Shown here: in pieces, positions 1 through 12,709 of the stretch | Layout: each line of letters begins with the position of its first letter | Position numbering within the stretch: position 1 is the stretch's first letter | Origin: Sparassis latifolia | Taxonomy: Eukaryota > Basidiomycota > Agaricomycetes > Polyporales > Sparassidaceae | NCBI GenBank assembly: GCA_018466975.1 | Contig: CM031556.1 | Span: forward strand, 434,001-498,000 | Length of the DNA: 64,000 nucleotides | Direction of reading: 5' to 3' | Notes under the pieces: model-generated | Told to the model about the DNA's origin: nothing | What the model saw: only the letters and a program-made list of their open reading frames with translations | Database searches by the model: none | Position numbers and translations under genes: made by a program

Positions 1-11
1 CCTCCAATATT

Positions 12-1530
12 TCAGGCAATGAAGCCATTCTCATGAATGTCCAAACCATACAGGTCATCAACTCCCAAGGGAGATCCAAGATTGAGTGATGCACCCATAT
101 TACCAACTATCCTTGAGGCAAATTGTGAGATTTGCACAGATGTGTGCATGAAGGAGAGGTTAGAAGTGACATGACTTTGCATATAGTGCATCTCGCGCAG
201 GTTCAAAAAGAAACAAGAGATGATGATACACATAAATCTGCAAGGTGTGTGAGCATAAGCAATTTCTGTTAAATGAGAAGAGGTGAGCACACGGTTGGAT
301 GAAGTAGTACAGACACCCATGGTCCTGATGCAAGAAGGCACATTAGAGATAAGCAAGTGAAAAGTAGCAGTAGCAGAACAGCACATCATAGTAGTTTGAC
401 AACAGTTGTGCAAGGTTCATCAAAAGATGAAAACTGTAATGTGTTATCAGCTTGAACAGCTGTCATGCTCCATACTCACATACAGTGCAAAGTGCCTTAG
501 GAATTAGCAGAGGGATAAGCTTAAAACTGAGGAAGGGTTGAGCAAACAGTATAGATGCTAACCATCTCGTAGTAAGAGAGTTGCTAGAGGAGCCTCTATA
601 TGAGCTGAGCATGCATATCTCTTGATACTGTATGTCTTCATCCAGGTTACAATAAGGACAATGATGTCTGCAACAATAACACTACATTGTGTACACCTGC
701 CTTGCCCATTAGCCAAAGACTCAGTTGGAAGGAGAGATACACATGTATTGTAAGTTTCATTTGGACAATACTAGTTGCTTCTTTCATGCATATGGGACCA
801 ATCTCAGGAACAACAATGACAAAATATGAGTTTGTGATATAGCTATACTGAAGCATTGCAAGTTAGCATACACTACTTCTGATTAGATGGAACTGACAAT
901 ACCAGATTGGTTGCAAAAGGCATCAAGCTCAACACAAATACTACTACAGCAAGGAGATGTGCATGACCCCCTACTGCATACACCCGAAAAGCCAAAAATG
1001 CTGAAGGGTGAAAACAGCTATGAACATCAAATCAGAGATGCATATTAACTTACTGGCCCATTCAATCAGAAGTAATTCTTGACAAGCTTCAAATAACAGC
1101 CCTATGGCATCACAACTACCACATAATGAGCTGGTCTCTACTTCATATTGAAGAAAGAACTAGACCTCTGAAAAGGCAGTGATCCAACAAGCATCAGTCA
1201 CAATGTAAGAAGCATCAGTTACAACCATGGCACTTACCAGGTTTGTACGCCATGGAGGTATCTCCACCACCAGGCTGAAGGCTAATACCAATCCAAGAAA
1301 ACGGTTGGAGATAAACAGGATTGTGGCTCCAGATTTTCTACTTCTCCATATGTGGTCAATTTCATCAGCAAGTGTTATGGCATGGTCTAAAATGAGCAAA
1401 GCTAGCAAAGGTTTACATCATGTTAGCATCAACATTTCAGTAGCTAAACTCACTTGCAGCTGCTACACAGCTGCAGTTGTTTACAAAGCTGACCAAGGTA
1501 AACAGATTAGCCCACAAGCCTCATGAACAA
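12..1530 (-). CDS. DUF6533-family multi-pass membrane protein
   Basis: The translation matches the Agaricomycete DUF6533 pattern. The N-terminal block around 1440-1230 reads LLILDHAITLADEIDHIWRS followed by a segment ending NRFLGL, the usual 'YD..LTL..EI..IW..K...LF..NRYL' signature. The C-terminal exon (about 280-12) has the family ending, with FLNLRE and GNMGASL before a stop at 12-14. Hydrophobic segments lie between them, including one near 850-650. An intron that fits the frame joins the first block across about 1403-1458 (GTGAGT...CTAG). The exact start and the middle exons are unresolved. Members of this family have several membrane spans and no established function. I am fairly sure of the family and unsure of the gene model. 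Confidence 0.6.
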
Positions 1531-2794
1531 TCATGGTGAGCTACGAACACCTGATAAGCCAGTTGGTCTGGCTCTAGGTCACCATTTGCTCCTGACAACA
1601 TTTGGGGAGGTGGAGGGAACACTGCAGCCAACAGGGATCATTACAACCTTTGTGCTTTTCAGGGTGGGAGTGCATTCGTCATGGTGAGAGGAACTGCCCA
1701 CTACAGTGCTCTCCTGGATGCATCATCGCAACGAAAGTGATAAAGTTGCGAAGACTGCATAGGATGCCGGTGCATGAGAGATTTTACGGACAGAGCTCTG
1801 TGGTCTGATTAATACACTGTTGGGAGAAGGAGCCAGTGCCTCTGTTCGCGAACCTACAAGCTTGATTCGAGCAATTTCAATTGAAACCAACACAATTGAC
1901 TAACCTTTAGGCATCTGCACCACCAGAGTGCATCATGCTTCGCATCTCTTGTACCTCCTCCACGGACTAGCACAGCACCGTTGCACCTGCAGTGTGTGAC
2001 AACCGAAGAATCGAGGAAATGGGAATTTCAAACCACCACCCGCGTTGCTCAAGCGAGGGATGGCGGAGTGCTGGGATGTCTGCGGCAAGGAAGCATCATT
2101 GAACACATAGCCTGAGAGGCCCAGTCTATTGGGAGGAATCACATCGAATACAATTAATGTGGCAGTTTGAGTTCTCGTCAGACAAGATCTGGGACAGCCT
2201 CATCTCACAGGTACTGACTGTTCTTGAAGATGCTGTGTGTATCTCCCATCTCCACAGATCGGATAGGCTCACTCCCCTGTTTCAGTGTTTTGAGATCACC
2301 ATGTGGCGCGAGGTGCTCTTTCAGAATCAGCTCCTCAAAGTGGCAGAAGCCGAATGAAGTTCAGGCAAAGCTGCGCTCATTATTTATGCTCGCAAGGAGC
2401 CGTCACAGATCTAGTGCTACACATCGCGGGAACACCGTATATTCTTCGTTCCATCCGACTCTAACTATCACAAGTTGACGCGATGGAACACATATCGTTG
2501 AAGCACAATCGCCGCAGTTGCAAAGCCAGTGCGACTCACCTGAGCAGATCCTCGGATTCTAAGGGCCAGCGCTGCAAAACAAAAACAATGTTTACCCAAA
2601 TATTCCAGATGACACTTGACTAAGTGAACTTGCTTTGGGGTGTGAGTACGTCCGATCGCACCAACGTCGTGAGCTCCCATATCCGAGAGCAAGAAGCGAT
2701 GTAATGTACTTTCGTGACATACAGATGTGAGGAAGATATGAGTGAATGGAGATGGTTTGCAGACAACAAAACCACGAACACAGATTCGCGCCCT
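1531..2794. other. Intergenic stretch, no supported gene
   Basis: Only short overlapping open frames occur here on both strands, with no recognisable motif and no convincing chain of splice-joined exons. It holds the presumed 5' region of the DUF6533 gene and the 3' region of the MRH4-like helicase. Confidence 0.5.
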
Positions 2795-5081
2795 CTACGC
2801 GGTCAACGCTCCGACCTTCTTCCGCATATCCTTCGTCCTGAGAGACCCCCGCCCCTTCGCCTTCCCGAACACCACCACCTTGCCCAGCGCTCCCGCGCGC
2901 CCCGCACGCCCTGCACGGTGCAGGAAGTCGACCATGTTCCGCGGCTCGTCCACGATGAACACGTTCCGGATGTCGGGCGCGAAATCAAGCCCGCGCGACA
3001 GCAGCGACGTCGTGATCATCACATGCGGCTCGTCCTCGCCCACCTCCCGCGCGCCCTCCGTCTCCTTGCCCTCCTCGCCCCGCACGCGAAGGAACCCATC
3101 CAGGTGGTGGTTCGACCCATGCTTCCTTGTATCGCTCGTGCTCGTTAGCGCGACGTTCGGGATGCCCTTCTCGTTCAGGTGCCGCCCGAGATCCTGGACC
3201 TTGGTGCTCTTGTTGCAGAAAATGAGCACTTTCGAGCGGCGCCCGCCGCCCGCCATGAGGTCCTCCGCCCACACGCGGCGTAGACGGTGCTCGATATCCG
3301 CATAGCGATTCCCGCCCGTCCACGCGGCGTATTCCGTCTTGAGCGTCTGCGGGAGGTGATGCAGATGCGGCGAAGCGAGCCGCATCAGCCCGGGGTGGTG
3401 CGTGTCGAGGTACGACGCGAGCGCAGAAGGGATCGTCGCGGTCGTGAGGAGGAGGTTGAATGGATAGTCAAGTGGTTTCTGTGGCGCGTCCTGTGGTAGG
3501 CCCTCTTCGAATGGTACCGGATGCCCGCGTGCGACACTGATCTCAGCAAGGATCCGCCTTGTCGACTCTTGGAAATCGGGGTCTGCAAGGGAGAAAAATT
3601 AGTCACTATCCCCATGCGCGCACGCTACAATTACCGAACAAGACATCTGCCTCGTCCACGACGACCCACTCAACCCTGCTCAGTCCCATCTCTGGCTTGC
3701 CCACCGTCCATGCCTTGGGACGGCGCGCAGCTCTCCCTTTTTCGTCAAGACCCCAGTGGTCCTCCGGCTTCGGCTGTTCAAAATCCCACCCGCGGCCTTT
3801 GGCCATCTCAAGCACGCGCGCGGGCGTGCCTACAAGAACATCCACGGGGTGCCCCACGGCCCCCCTGTGCACGCCAAACTCGCCGCCCTCGTCCGCGTCA
3901 CGCGCCATCTGGGCCGCGCTAACCTGGTGGCGCGGGGTGCTCGGCAAGTTTGCCTGCGACGCGCATAAAACGCGCAGCTTGATTCCGTGCAGCAGCGCCT
4001 TCGCGAACGCGGACAGCTGCCGCGCGAGCTCGTGCGTGGGCGCGAGCACGAGTGCGCGCGGGTTCAGCGGCGTGCTCGGGGCAGGCGCGTCCGGCGCCGC
4101 TGCAGTCGCTGTGCCCGCGTTCACTTCTGACTGCTTCAGACCCTGCAGCATCGGGAGCATGTACGCGATGGACTTGCCCGAGCCCGTCTCGGACGCGAGC
4201 AGGCACTGGTGCCAGCGGCGCTTGCCGCCCGGCTCCCCCTTCGGTGGCGTGAAGAGGTGCTTGAGAGCGAGAGCCTGAATTGGGGTCGGCTTCGCGTGCG
4301 GGCCGAGGACGTCCACGACGGACGTAAGGAGACCCTCCATGAGCGGTGGCGAGGCGAACTCGCCCGGAAGCTCTCGCGTCGACACAGATTTGGACGCGAC
4401 GTCAAACTCGTCGCTCAGCGGGTTGTACACTGGCGTCTTCCGCTGCGCGGGCGCGTAACCATCCTCCGCCCCCCGCGCCGCTGCGGGCGGCGCGACGCCC
4501 CGCGACGTCCGCCACGGCTTATCGAAGTCCGGGAGCCCACGCGTGGCGAGCGGATGCGTCTTCTTCTCCTGCCAGCGCGCGGACTGCGCGGTGTCCCTGT
4601 CCCTGTCCCTGTCCCTGTCCCACGACGAAGAGCGGCGCGGCGTCTCCTGTGACGCCCGTCGCAGCCTGCGTTGCCCGAACCGCCTGGTGAGCTCGCGCTG
4701 GCGCTCCCTCTCCTCCCTCATATCCCGCGCATCTGGATGCGGCGCGGGGTCGCGGACGAACGCAGCGCGCGGCGCAACCTCGAGCTTCCCGGCCTTCCCC
4801 TTCCCCTTTTCATTCTTATTCGTGCGCGGGGTGAGATCCTTGACGAGGCGCGTGCGCGATGGTGAGGTCTCTGCAAGCGACAGGTTCGCGTAAGCTCGAC
4901 TCCACCACGACAGTCAGCCAAAGATGCACAACCTACTCGGCGGGGTGTTATATTTCACTGGTCTCGAGCGGGGTGCCCGTCCCTTTTCCAGAAGAGGTAC
5001 CGACGTGGTGTGGAAGTAGGACGCCCCTACTTCTGCAGGTAGGCAGGCTCTATGGCGAATGGCTGCATTCACCAGAGACAT
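2795..5081 (-). CDS. MRH4: Mitochondrial DEAD-box RNA helicase, MRH4-like
   Basis: Three exons give a protein of 722 codons: 5081-4937, 4870-3635 and 3582-2795, with introns of 66 and 52 bases; the exon lengths sum to a multiple of three. The start gives a basic, Ser/Thr/Arg-rich leader (MSLVNAAIRHRACLPAEV...) that resembles a mitochondrial presequence. Helicase motifs in order are PTPIQAL (Q motif), SETGSGKS (I), PTHELARQL (Ia), TPARVLE (Ib), VDEADVLF (II), TTATIPS (III), VLIFCNKS (IV), TTSLLSRGLDF (V) and HRAGRAGRAG (VI). Motif II as DEADVLF and motif III as TAT rather than SAT fit the MRH4 branch, whose yeast member acts in assembly of the large mitochondrial ribosomal subunit. The N-terminal third is basic and contains an Arg-Asp repeat. 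Confidence 0.85.
4593..4621. repeat. In-frame hexanucleotide microsatellite in the helicase gene
   Basis: Nearly five perfect copies of gtccct. Read on the minus strand they encode an alternating Asp-Arg tract (WDRDRDRDRDT) in the basic N-terminal extension. The six-base period keeps the frame, so copy number can vary without breaking the protein. Confidence 0.9.
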
Positions 5082-5091
5082 TGTCCTCGCT

Positions 5092-5272
5092 CCCGGGCCG
5101 CAACAGATAATCTACCAAGGATTTATATTCAACAGGAAGCCAGCGACATTCTCGTACAGCAGACAGTTCACCAGCAGGACATGGAAAATGTCCAAACGGG
5201 AGCATGGAGCGCCCGGGCCGCAACAGTGCTAATCTACCAAGGATTTATATTCAACAGGAAGCCAGCGACATT
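5092..5272. repeat. Two direct copies of a ~60-bp unit upstream of the MRH4-like gene
   Basis: A 59-bp block at 5092-5150 recurs as a 61-bp block at 5212-5272. Both begin cccgggccgcaacag and end gccagcgacatt. They differ by one small change (at versus tgct) and are separated by 61 bp of unrelated sequence. The first copy begins 11 bp upstream of the predicted helicase start, so both lie in its promoter or 5' leader, between it and the fasciclin stop codon. Confidence 0.9.
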
Positions 5273-5449
5273 TGTATGGTACAGGACAAGAAAACTGCCA
5301 ATAAAACTACAGCTAAAGTACGTAGGATACACACGGACCGCGAAGAGTCCGCGGCCAACGTCCACAGTCAGTCTATCAGACCACAATTCCAGTCCAAGTT
5401 CACAAAGACGACGTCGTCCAGGACGCCGTCAAAGAGGCCCTTTTCTACC

Positions 5450-6911
5450 TTACGACAGCGTGATGTACCCGCCGACGATGGCACCTAACACAGTGAGACC
5501 CACCGCCCACATCTTCGTGGATCCGCTCTGGGCGTACGTTGCGACAGCCGCGCTCTTCGAGTTCGATGGCTGCGCTGCATTCGATCCGGATGCAGTGAGT
5601 GAGGCAGTCTGCGAGAATCCAATGGGTGCCGACTCGGTAGTACTATGACCAGCAGCAGACGTCGCCGACGCGGCACTACAGGCGCATAGGTGTGAATTAC
5701 AAAATCACGACATAAACTGAAAGAGCTACGCACGCTGAGCTCGCCGCGCTCATGTCGCTCTTCTCGTTCAGGAACACCCGGTCGATAACGTGAATGACAC
5801 CGTTGCTCAGGAGAACGTCCGGCTGGATGATCTTCGCGGTTACGTTGCCCGAGGTCACGTACTGCCCAGTCGTATTCATCATAAACAACAGAGGTTCACC
5901 CGCTGCAGAGGTGTAGTTCATGCCAACGAGCTCCGAAGAGTAGACCGAAGTGCCGTTGATGACCTGCGAGAGTCAACGCTCAATGATGGCCAGTGAAGCA
6001 CAGCGACTGTATGCCTACATGGTTCAGCAGAATGGTATCGGCGAGCGTCTGGTTGTTGCTCAAACTCTGCAGCGCGCTGGAGATGGCATCTAGAGCAGAG
6101 CTGTTCGGTGCGAAGAGGGTGAAACCATGTGCGCCCATGTTGAGCACGTCAAAGGTGGACGTGTTATGGGTCTCGCCGGTGCTCGCGTTGAAGTACTCTA
6201 CGTTGATCTCCTGGAGCACGGTCTGCAGCGAGGAGAGCGAGGCATTCATGTCCATCATAACGACGTCAGACAGCGATGGCGGGAAGCTGAGCACGGTGTT
6301 GATCACGTTGATCGTGATGTTCCCGTACATCGTCGTGTTTGTCACCATCGTATCGTTCCTGCAAGGGAGTAAGTTAACTGTCCACGGAAGACGCGCCCAA
6401 CACGCACATCTGGTTCAGAATGTGGATGGCACCGTCGGCAAGCTTGGTCCACGCGAGGACCTGGCTCTTGTTACCCTCGAGCTGGACAAACATGGAGTCA
6501 TTGAGGAAGGTACGGCCGAGGGTCACGTTCGGGTACATGGACATATCCCCGGAGAAGTTGCCCGACACATAGTGGTACGCAAGGGTATCCGGTGGGTTCG
6601 CCGTCACATTCTCGGGTGCGTTCATGACTTGGGCAGCGTCAGCGCACGAAGGGGCTTACCGAGAGAGGTGAACACTCACATGCATCATTCGACGGCGCGA
6701 AGAAGAGGTACGGCTTGCCGTCGGAGATGGTAGCGAGGAGGGCCTCGCCAAAGGACGAGTCGTTGATCTGCGACGCGAAGGTGGTGAGATCGGTGAGGCC
6801 CATGCCCTGGAGGGTCTCGATGAAGCCCGTAAGGAACGTGGTGTTCTGGGTCTGCGCGACGACGGCGGAGACCGCGGCGAGGAGCGTGCAGGGGACGAGA
6901 GAGAGCTTCAT
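5450..6911 (-). CDS. Secreted fasciclin (FAS1) domain protein, probably GPI-anchored
   Basis: Starts with a signal peptide (MKLSLVPCTLLAAVSAVVA). FAS1 hallmarks follow: LTTFASQI, then PYLFFAPSNDA (the FAPxNxA motif), HYVSGNF and a second-domain ALDAISSAL after TLFAPNSSALD. It then has VIHVIDRVFL, the conserved closing H2-type block, so two FAS1 repeats are likely. There are many N-x-S/T sites. The C-terminus is Ser/Ala-rich and ends in a hydrophobic stretch (WAVGLTVLGAIVGGYITLS), as expected for a GPI-attachment signal. The coding sequence is split into at least four exons. Fungal fasciclins act at the cell surface, in adhesion or wall and fruiting-body morphogenesis; which role applies here is inference. 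Confidence 0.85.
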
Positions 6912-6972
6912 CGTCGCAGGTGGGTAGTGGTTCGGGGGAAAGGTTGCGCGGGCGGGTGAAGGGGGGGTTCGA

Positions 6973-6980
6973 TTTATATA
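6973..6980 (-). promoter_or_regulatory. TATA box of the fasciclin gene
   Basis: TATATAAA on the minus strand about 60 bases upstream of the fasciclin ATG, a typical distance for a fungal core promoter. Confidence 0.55.
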
Positions 6981-6984
6981 TGGT

Positions 6985-8973
6985 GTGACGGTGACGGTGA
7001 CGGGGAACGGGGGACGGTGACGAGGACGGGGGAACGTGGAAACGGACCAATGGGATGAGTGCCGGAAGAGGCAATTCTACGGCTTATGTGGAGCTGCACA
7101 GCGTACGGAGATGAGTGACAGCCAGAAGGCTTCTTCGGCCTCTTCTATCGCAAAATTAGTTCTTGAAAGCTTGAAGCTTAAAGTAGTGAGACGGTGGGAT
7201 TTCGAGGAAGTTCACCTGGGTACATACAGCACATTCCTGCGTCTGAGTGCGAACCATTTTCGGTGAGACTTCTGCGGTTGGAACGCGATCGCCAGCGCGC
7301 ACGCAGTCATTCCTTCATTCTTCGCGTTCTTCCTGTCGCGGTCACGTGACGGAAGTGGCACAGAAAACTGACCTGTGACCACGCTTGCCAAAGCAATGAG
7401 GCAACATGGTAACACGAGCACGCCCTGAAGTTTCTCCACTAAATATGGCAAGAGGAGGACGGAACACACTCTCGTCATCGGGGAAATTCAACGCCCCATC
7501 ATCAGCAGAGCTCCACGAAGAAGGTTTGCACAAGCTGTCACCCAGCTGGCACGGATCATAGTCTGGTGAAGTTCTTGGGATCCACATACAGTATCCGCGA
7601 CACCGTCACGAATGGGTCGAAGTCCAGAAAACTGCGCCCAGCCTAACCATTGCTGACCAGCCTGAAGCGTACGTACAGGTGAGACACGAGCAGTGATGCA
7701 TCTCACCGATGCGCGCGTCTCACAAGCCGTCGCAACAGAAAGAACAGCACAGGAGCTTCGGGATTGCTGTGGGCATTCACTAGCACTGATGCCACCGAAC
7801 CGAGAGCTCGAAGAACATGTCTGTTGACATACAGCAGCTTGGTGGCGCATGCCACATACAGCGCATCACGCAGAGTAATACCGCAGTAGCGCTGCGGTGG
7901 GACTGAAAACCATGATCCAATCGACACAGCGCCAACATGTTGCGCTTTGGAATGAGGGACGCTTCAACGGCTATCGAAGGAGACAATTATGGGTCAGCAC
8001 TGTCAGCAATGCCCAAGAACAACACAAGCCACAGCGAACCATCGCAGTTTTACGAGCCGGCTTCATATCGGTTCCATCGTCGACAAAGTCCAGATAGCTC
8101 ATGACGATAGGACATAGAAGAATTACGGACGCGCCACCCCAAAATCGCGAGCTTCTGAGCCATGTATTCACAGATCGATTTCCGCGCTTGGTGCAGGGAT
8201 ATTGGATGGTATAGAGACTCGCAGGGCTGTAAATTCTAACCTGAAGACATTGGGGAGTAAAGGCAGGGATAGAGACACAAATACGTGGATGGAAACAAAG
8301 TCGGTATGCCACACTGGAGTCTGCGGAGTACCCGCTTGATTTCCATCGACTTACAGCAGTCCGATGGCTCAAAGCTTCGAGGCATTACGCCTTGTTGAGA
8401 ATAACTCTGAGTCTTAAGACGAAAAGGTGAACGGAGCGCAACAGCGCTGCGTTGTCGGATGGTGAAGCGTCTCATGGTGATGTTCCCACGAGGTATGTCC
8501 CCGATTCAGATCTTGCACCCTCATGATCACATTTTGGGAGAAAGAAGTCTTCTCGTACGTACACGAGCCTCCAAAACCTCAGCCACAACTCTTGCCGCCA
8601 CCCATTTTGAAATGTATGTACACCAGGACCGGCTGGGTTGAGCGAGACGACATCTGCGCGCATCCTTGGATGTGGCTGCAGGCTACCACAGTACATTAAC
8701 TACCAAAGCTTTCACTCAGTGCACCCCAGAGTCTTCGCGAATTTCGAAGGCGCTCCGCCCAACATCTTGTATGTAAGTGGGATTTCCCTCGTACGTCAAG
8801 GTCATGTGGGGTTCACGCACTTAAAAGCAGCGTTGCAGCTGACCTGGTCTGAGAGCTTCCCTCGCTCAACGTTGTCAGTAATGACCGGGGCGAAACAAGT
8901 GCATAAAGCCCAGCCTAAGGCAGCACCGGGCGGCCCACCGTCCACGTTCCCCAGAAGTTGGATAATCGTTGCC
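6985..8973. other. Intergenic stretch, no supported gene
   Basis: Nearly 2 kb between divergently transcribed secreted-protein genes. Several minus-strand open pieces at 7340-8475 have mildly protein-like composition, but I could not join them by consistent splice sites or recognise a family. It holds both upstream regions, and perhaps a decayed gene. Confidence 0.4.
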
Positions 8974-11900
8974 ATGCTGCCAGTGGTCTCTGCGCTGGTT
9001 TTCTTCTTCGTCGAGACAGGCGTTCTCGGGCGAGCTGACTTCCGGAGAGACGCTCTATCGAGCAGTTTTGTGGTCAATGATTCGACCCATTCTCTGAATG
9101 TCTCATCATGCCCAGGTGCGTGGACTAGACGCGCGACGGATTTGACAAGCTGTGCAACGCGCGCCTTCTGAATGCATTGTCACTGAATACAACACTGACA
9201 ACTGAACATGCAGGATACACTCTGAGTTCACTCACGGAGACAGCTTCGGGACTCACTGCTCAGTTGAATCTGGCGGGACCAGCATGCAATGCCTTCGGCC
9301 AGGACATATCCAATCTCACACTCCAAGTTAATTACGACACAGAAACGAGGTTCGTCCAAAGTACTGCTAGCACCACAGTACACGACTTACTCCACGCAGA
9401 CTGCACGTGAACATTTTCGACACCGCAAACGCGCAATTTACGATCCCGCCCTCGGTGATATCCCTCGCGCCGCCGTCCGAAATTGGTGCCGCACACACTT
9501 CGGACTTGGTATTCAACTACGAGCCTGCCCCGTTCGCGTTCTGGGTCACGCGCCGCTCAGCGCCTGACGAGCAGCCGCTGTTTGATACGCGGATAGCGTC
9601 GCTCCCACAGACTCCCATTCCTCCCGTGATCCCCGGCGATGGCTCCACGGCGCTCGACGGGTTCCCACTCGTGTTTGAGGATCAGTATCTCCAGCTGACG
9701 TCTGCGCTTCCCCGCGGCACGAACATCTACGGCCTTGGCGAAGTCATCGCGAGCAGCGGGTTCAGACGCGATGTCGGGACCGACGGCGGGGTGGGCACCA
9801 TACAGACGATGTGGGCGCGCGATATCGCGGACCCGATCGACCAGAACATGTTGGTGTATGCGCGCGCGTGTTGAGGTCGTGGTGCTCATTTGTTTGTAGG
9901 TACGGCTCGCACCCCATTTACCTGGAGCACAGATACAACGAGACGACGAAGACGTCGCAGTCTCACGGTGTATTCCACTTCAGGTGCGTTTCTTCATATA
10001 GCCCTTGATAGTCTAGCCAACCGAATGCCCTGCACAGTTCCGCAGGCTCCGATACTCTCCTCCTCACGCCGCCGTCATCCCCGGTATCTCTCATCGAGTA
10101 TCGCGTGATCGGCGGGACACTTGACTTCTACTTCTTTGCGGGCCCGACGCCGCAGACGGTGATCGAGCAGTACGGTGAGCTCATCGGACTCCCGACATGG
10201 CAGCCCGCGTTCGGATTCGGGTTCCATCTATGCAAGTGGGGATACACGAACATCTCTGAGACCAAGGAGCAAGTGGAGAATATGCGCGCTGCGAACATAC
10301 CACTGGAAGGTGAGATCGGCGTGCGGAAAAGGTAATTTTGATAATGTGCTGATGCGCTTGCAGTGATGTGGAACGACATTGACTTGTACCACGCGCTGCG
10401 TGACTTTACCTCCGATCCAGTCTCTTTTCCCGCAGAGGAGATGAGGGAGTTCATTCGAAAACTGGTAATGGTCTCTTCTTGAGACGTCACTGTCGTACTG
10501 ACATGTTCACCTAAAGGCTGAAAACTACCAACATTACATCCCCATCGTAGATGCCGGAATCAACCACCAAGCGAATGTCACAGATATCGTGCGTGAAGCA
10601 CCAGTTACTCTCCTTTCCTATATGATAACATCGGACTGGCGCAGTACGATCCTTATATCAGAGGCACGGAGTTGTACGTTCAGTGTTCCTGAACTGCATT
10701 TCGGACAGCTGAGACTCTGTACCTCAGAGACGTCTGGATCAAGAATCCCGATGGCTCACAGTACATCGGGCAAGTCTGGCCTGGCTACACGGTGCGGTCT
10801 GCAGCACTCGATGTTAACCGAGGCCGGGGTGGTACTGACCTCGCGTGCAGGTGTTCCCAGACTGGTTCGCCGAGAACACGCAAACATTCTGGACAGAAGC
10901 GCTGCGCAACTGGTCCGACAGCGGAATCGAGTTCTCGGGAATCTGGCTCGACATGAACGAGGTTTCGTCGTTCTGCAACTACTCATGGTGAGCCAAACTA
11001 CTGTTGAAGTATATGAATAAAGTAACGTTGATCCATGCTTTAGCGGAACTGGTGCCAACTTGTCTGATACGTCGGTGCCCACCGTCCTGCCTGGTTCACC
11101 AGGGAATCTGGTGACATCGTATCCAGAAGGGTTTGTCATCTTATTTCCTCCAATCCGTTGGTGAGGTTGATCGCGCGGTGTGTGACGCAGATACAATGCG
11201 ACGCTTTGGGGGCCCAGTGGCAATCTCACCGTCAACGGCTCGCTGACGTATGGGGAAGACCAAACGAGCTCCAATAATCTCGAGAGGCGGGGTGTCGGTG
11301 CTGGAGAACAGACTGGGATCAACGTCAACTCTCCCCCGTATGCCATTCACAACGGTAAGCTTTACCTTGGGCTCACCTTATTTCAGAAGCCAAGCCGAGT
11401 CGAGCTAAACACCTGTCGTCCGCAGGCTTTGGACCGCTGAACGTCCACACGGTCGCGACAAACGCGACGCACGCGGGGGGCTACCTCGAGCTCGATGTGC
11501 ATAACATGTGGGGCCTAATGGAAGAAAAAACAACGCACCTGGCGTTGCAGCATATCCGCCATGGGAAACGACCGTTCCTCATCAGCCGCTCGACGTTCCC
11601 GAGCACAGGGCGGTGGAGCGGACACTGGCTCGGCGACAACTTCAGCCTGTGGGCGTACATGAAACACAGCATCCAGGGCGTGCTACAGTTCCAGCTGTTC
11701 CAAATTCCGTTCGTCGGTCCTGACACGTGCGGGTTCGAAGGGAACACGGATGAGGAGCTGTGCAACCGCTGGATGCAGCTCTCTGCGTTTTTCCCGTTTT
11801 ACCGGAACCATAACCAGCTGGGCGCGCTCCCGCAGGAGCCGTATAGGTGGGACAGTGTTGCGGAGGCGTCACGCGTTGCGATTGGGATCAGGTATATGTT

Positions 11901-12709
11901 GTTTCCGTACTGGGTGAGTCGCTTCTTTCTGATGTGAGCTTGGAGCTTGAGTTGAAGGACTCACGCATTGATAGTACACGTTGTTCGCGAACGCTTCTCT
12001 GTATGGGACGCCAGCAATCCGCGCCCTCTTCTACGAGTTCCCCAACGAGCCTGAGCTGTTCGCGGTCGACACGCAGTTCCTCGTTGGCCGGGATTTGCTC
12101 ATCACACCTGTGCTGACGCCGAACGTGTCCACAGTCGAAGGTCCTTTTGTGATTTCGAGACTACACTGTCGTCGCTAATGCAGACATTCAGGCATATTCC
12201 CGGGCGCGGGACAAGTGATCTGGCGCGACTGGTACACACACGCAGCTGTGAACGCCACGCCGGGCGGAAACACGACGCTGTCTGCGCCGCTTGGGCATAT
12301 TAACGTGCACGTTCGCGACGGCGCCGCGATCCTGCTGCACCCGCAGCCCGCGTACACAATTGCGGAGACGCGTGCGAGCCCGTACGGGCTGGTGGTATCG
12401 CAGGCGGCGGGCGGGCATGCGTTTGGCACGGCGTACATTGATGACGGAGAGTCCCTCCCGCCGACGGCGAACACGACATTGACGTTCCGCGCGAGCTCGG
12501 GGCGGCTGGACGTAGCGAGCACGGGCAGCTTCGATGTAGAGCAGAAGCTGGAGAGCTTGACGGTGCTGGGTGTGCAGACGCGGGTGTCTGAGGTGCGGGT
12601 GCAGGGGAACCTTGCGAGTACTTGGACGTTCATCCCGGAGGTGGAGGAGTTAGTAGTGAAGGAGTTGGCATTGGACCTCAATAGCGCTGCGAGTATTACC
12701 TGGCACTAG
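8974..12709 (+). CDS. Secreted glycoside hydrolase family 31 alpha-glucosidase
   Basis: Hydrolyses terminal alpha-glucosidic bonds, probably from maltose or starch fragments outside the cell. The N-terminus (MLPVVSALVFFFVET) is hydrophobic, like a signal peptide. The first intron joins ...SCPG to YTLSSLTETASGLTA, the usual GH31 N-terminal block. The catalytic nucleophile lies in GIWLDMNEVSSF near 10950. The acid/base region is SRSTFPSTGRWSGHWLGDN at 11584-11640. QVWPGYTVFPDW, FVGPDTCGF and FFPFYRNHN are other family blocks. At least nine exons are needed; for example introns at about 10589-10646 and 10675-10728 restore the conserved DPYIRGTEL-DVWIKNPDG run. It ends ITWH-stop at 12709. An in-frame ATG at 8881 is an alternative start. 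Length (about 900 residues) is normal. Confidence 0.9.
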
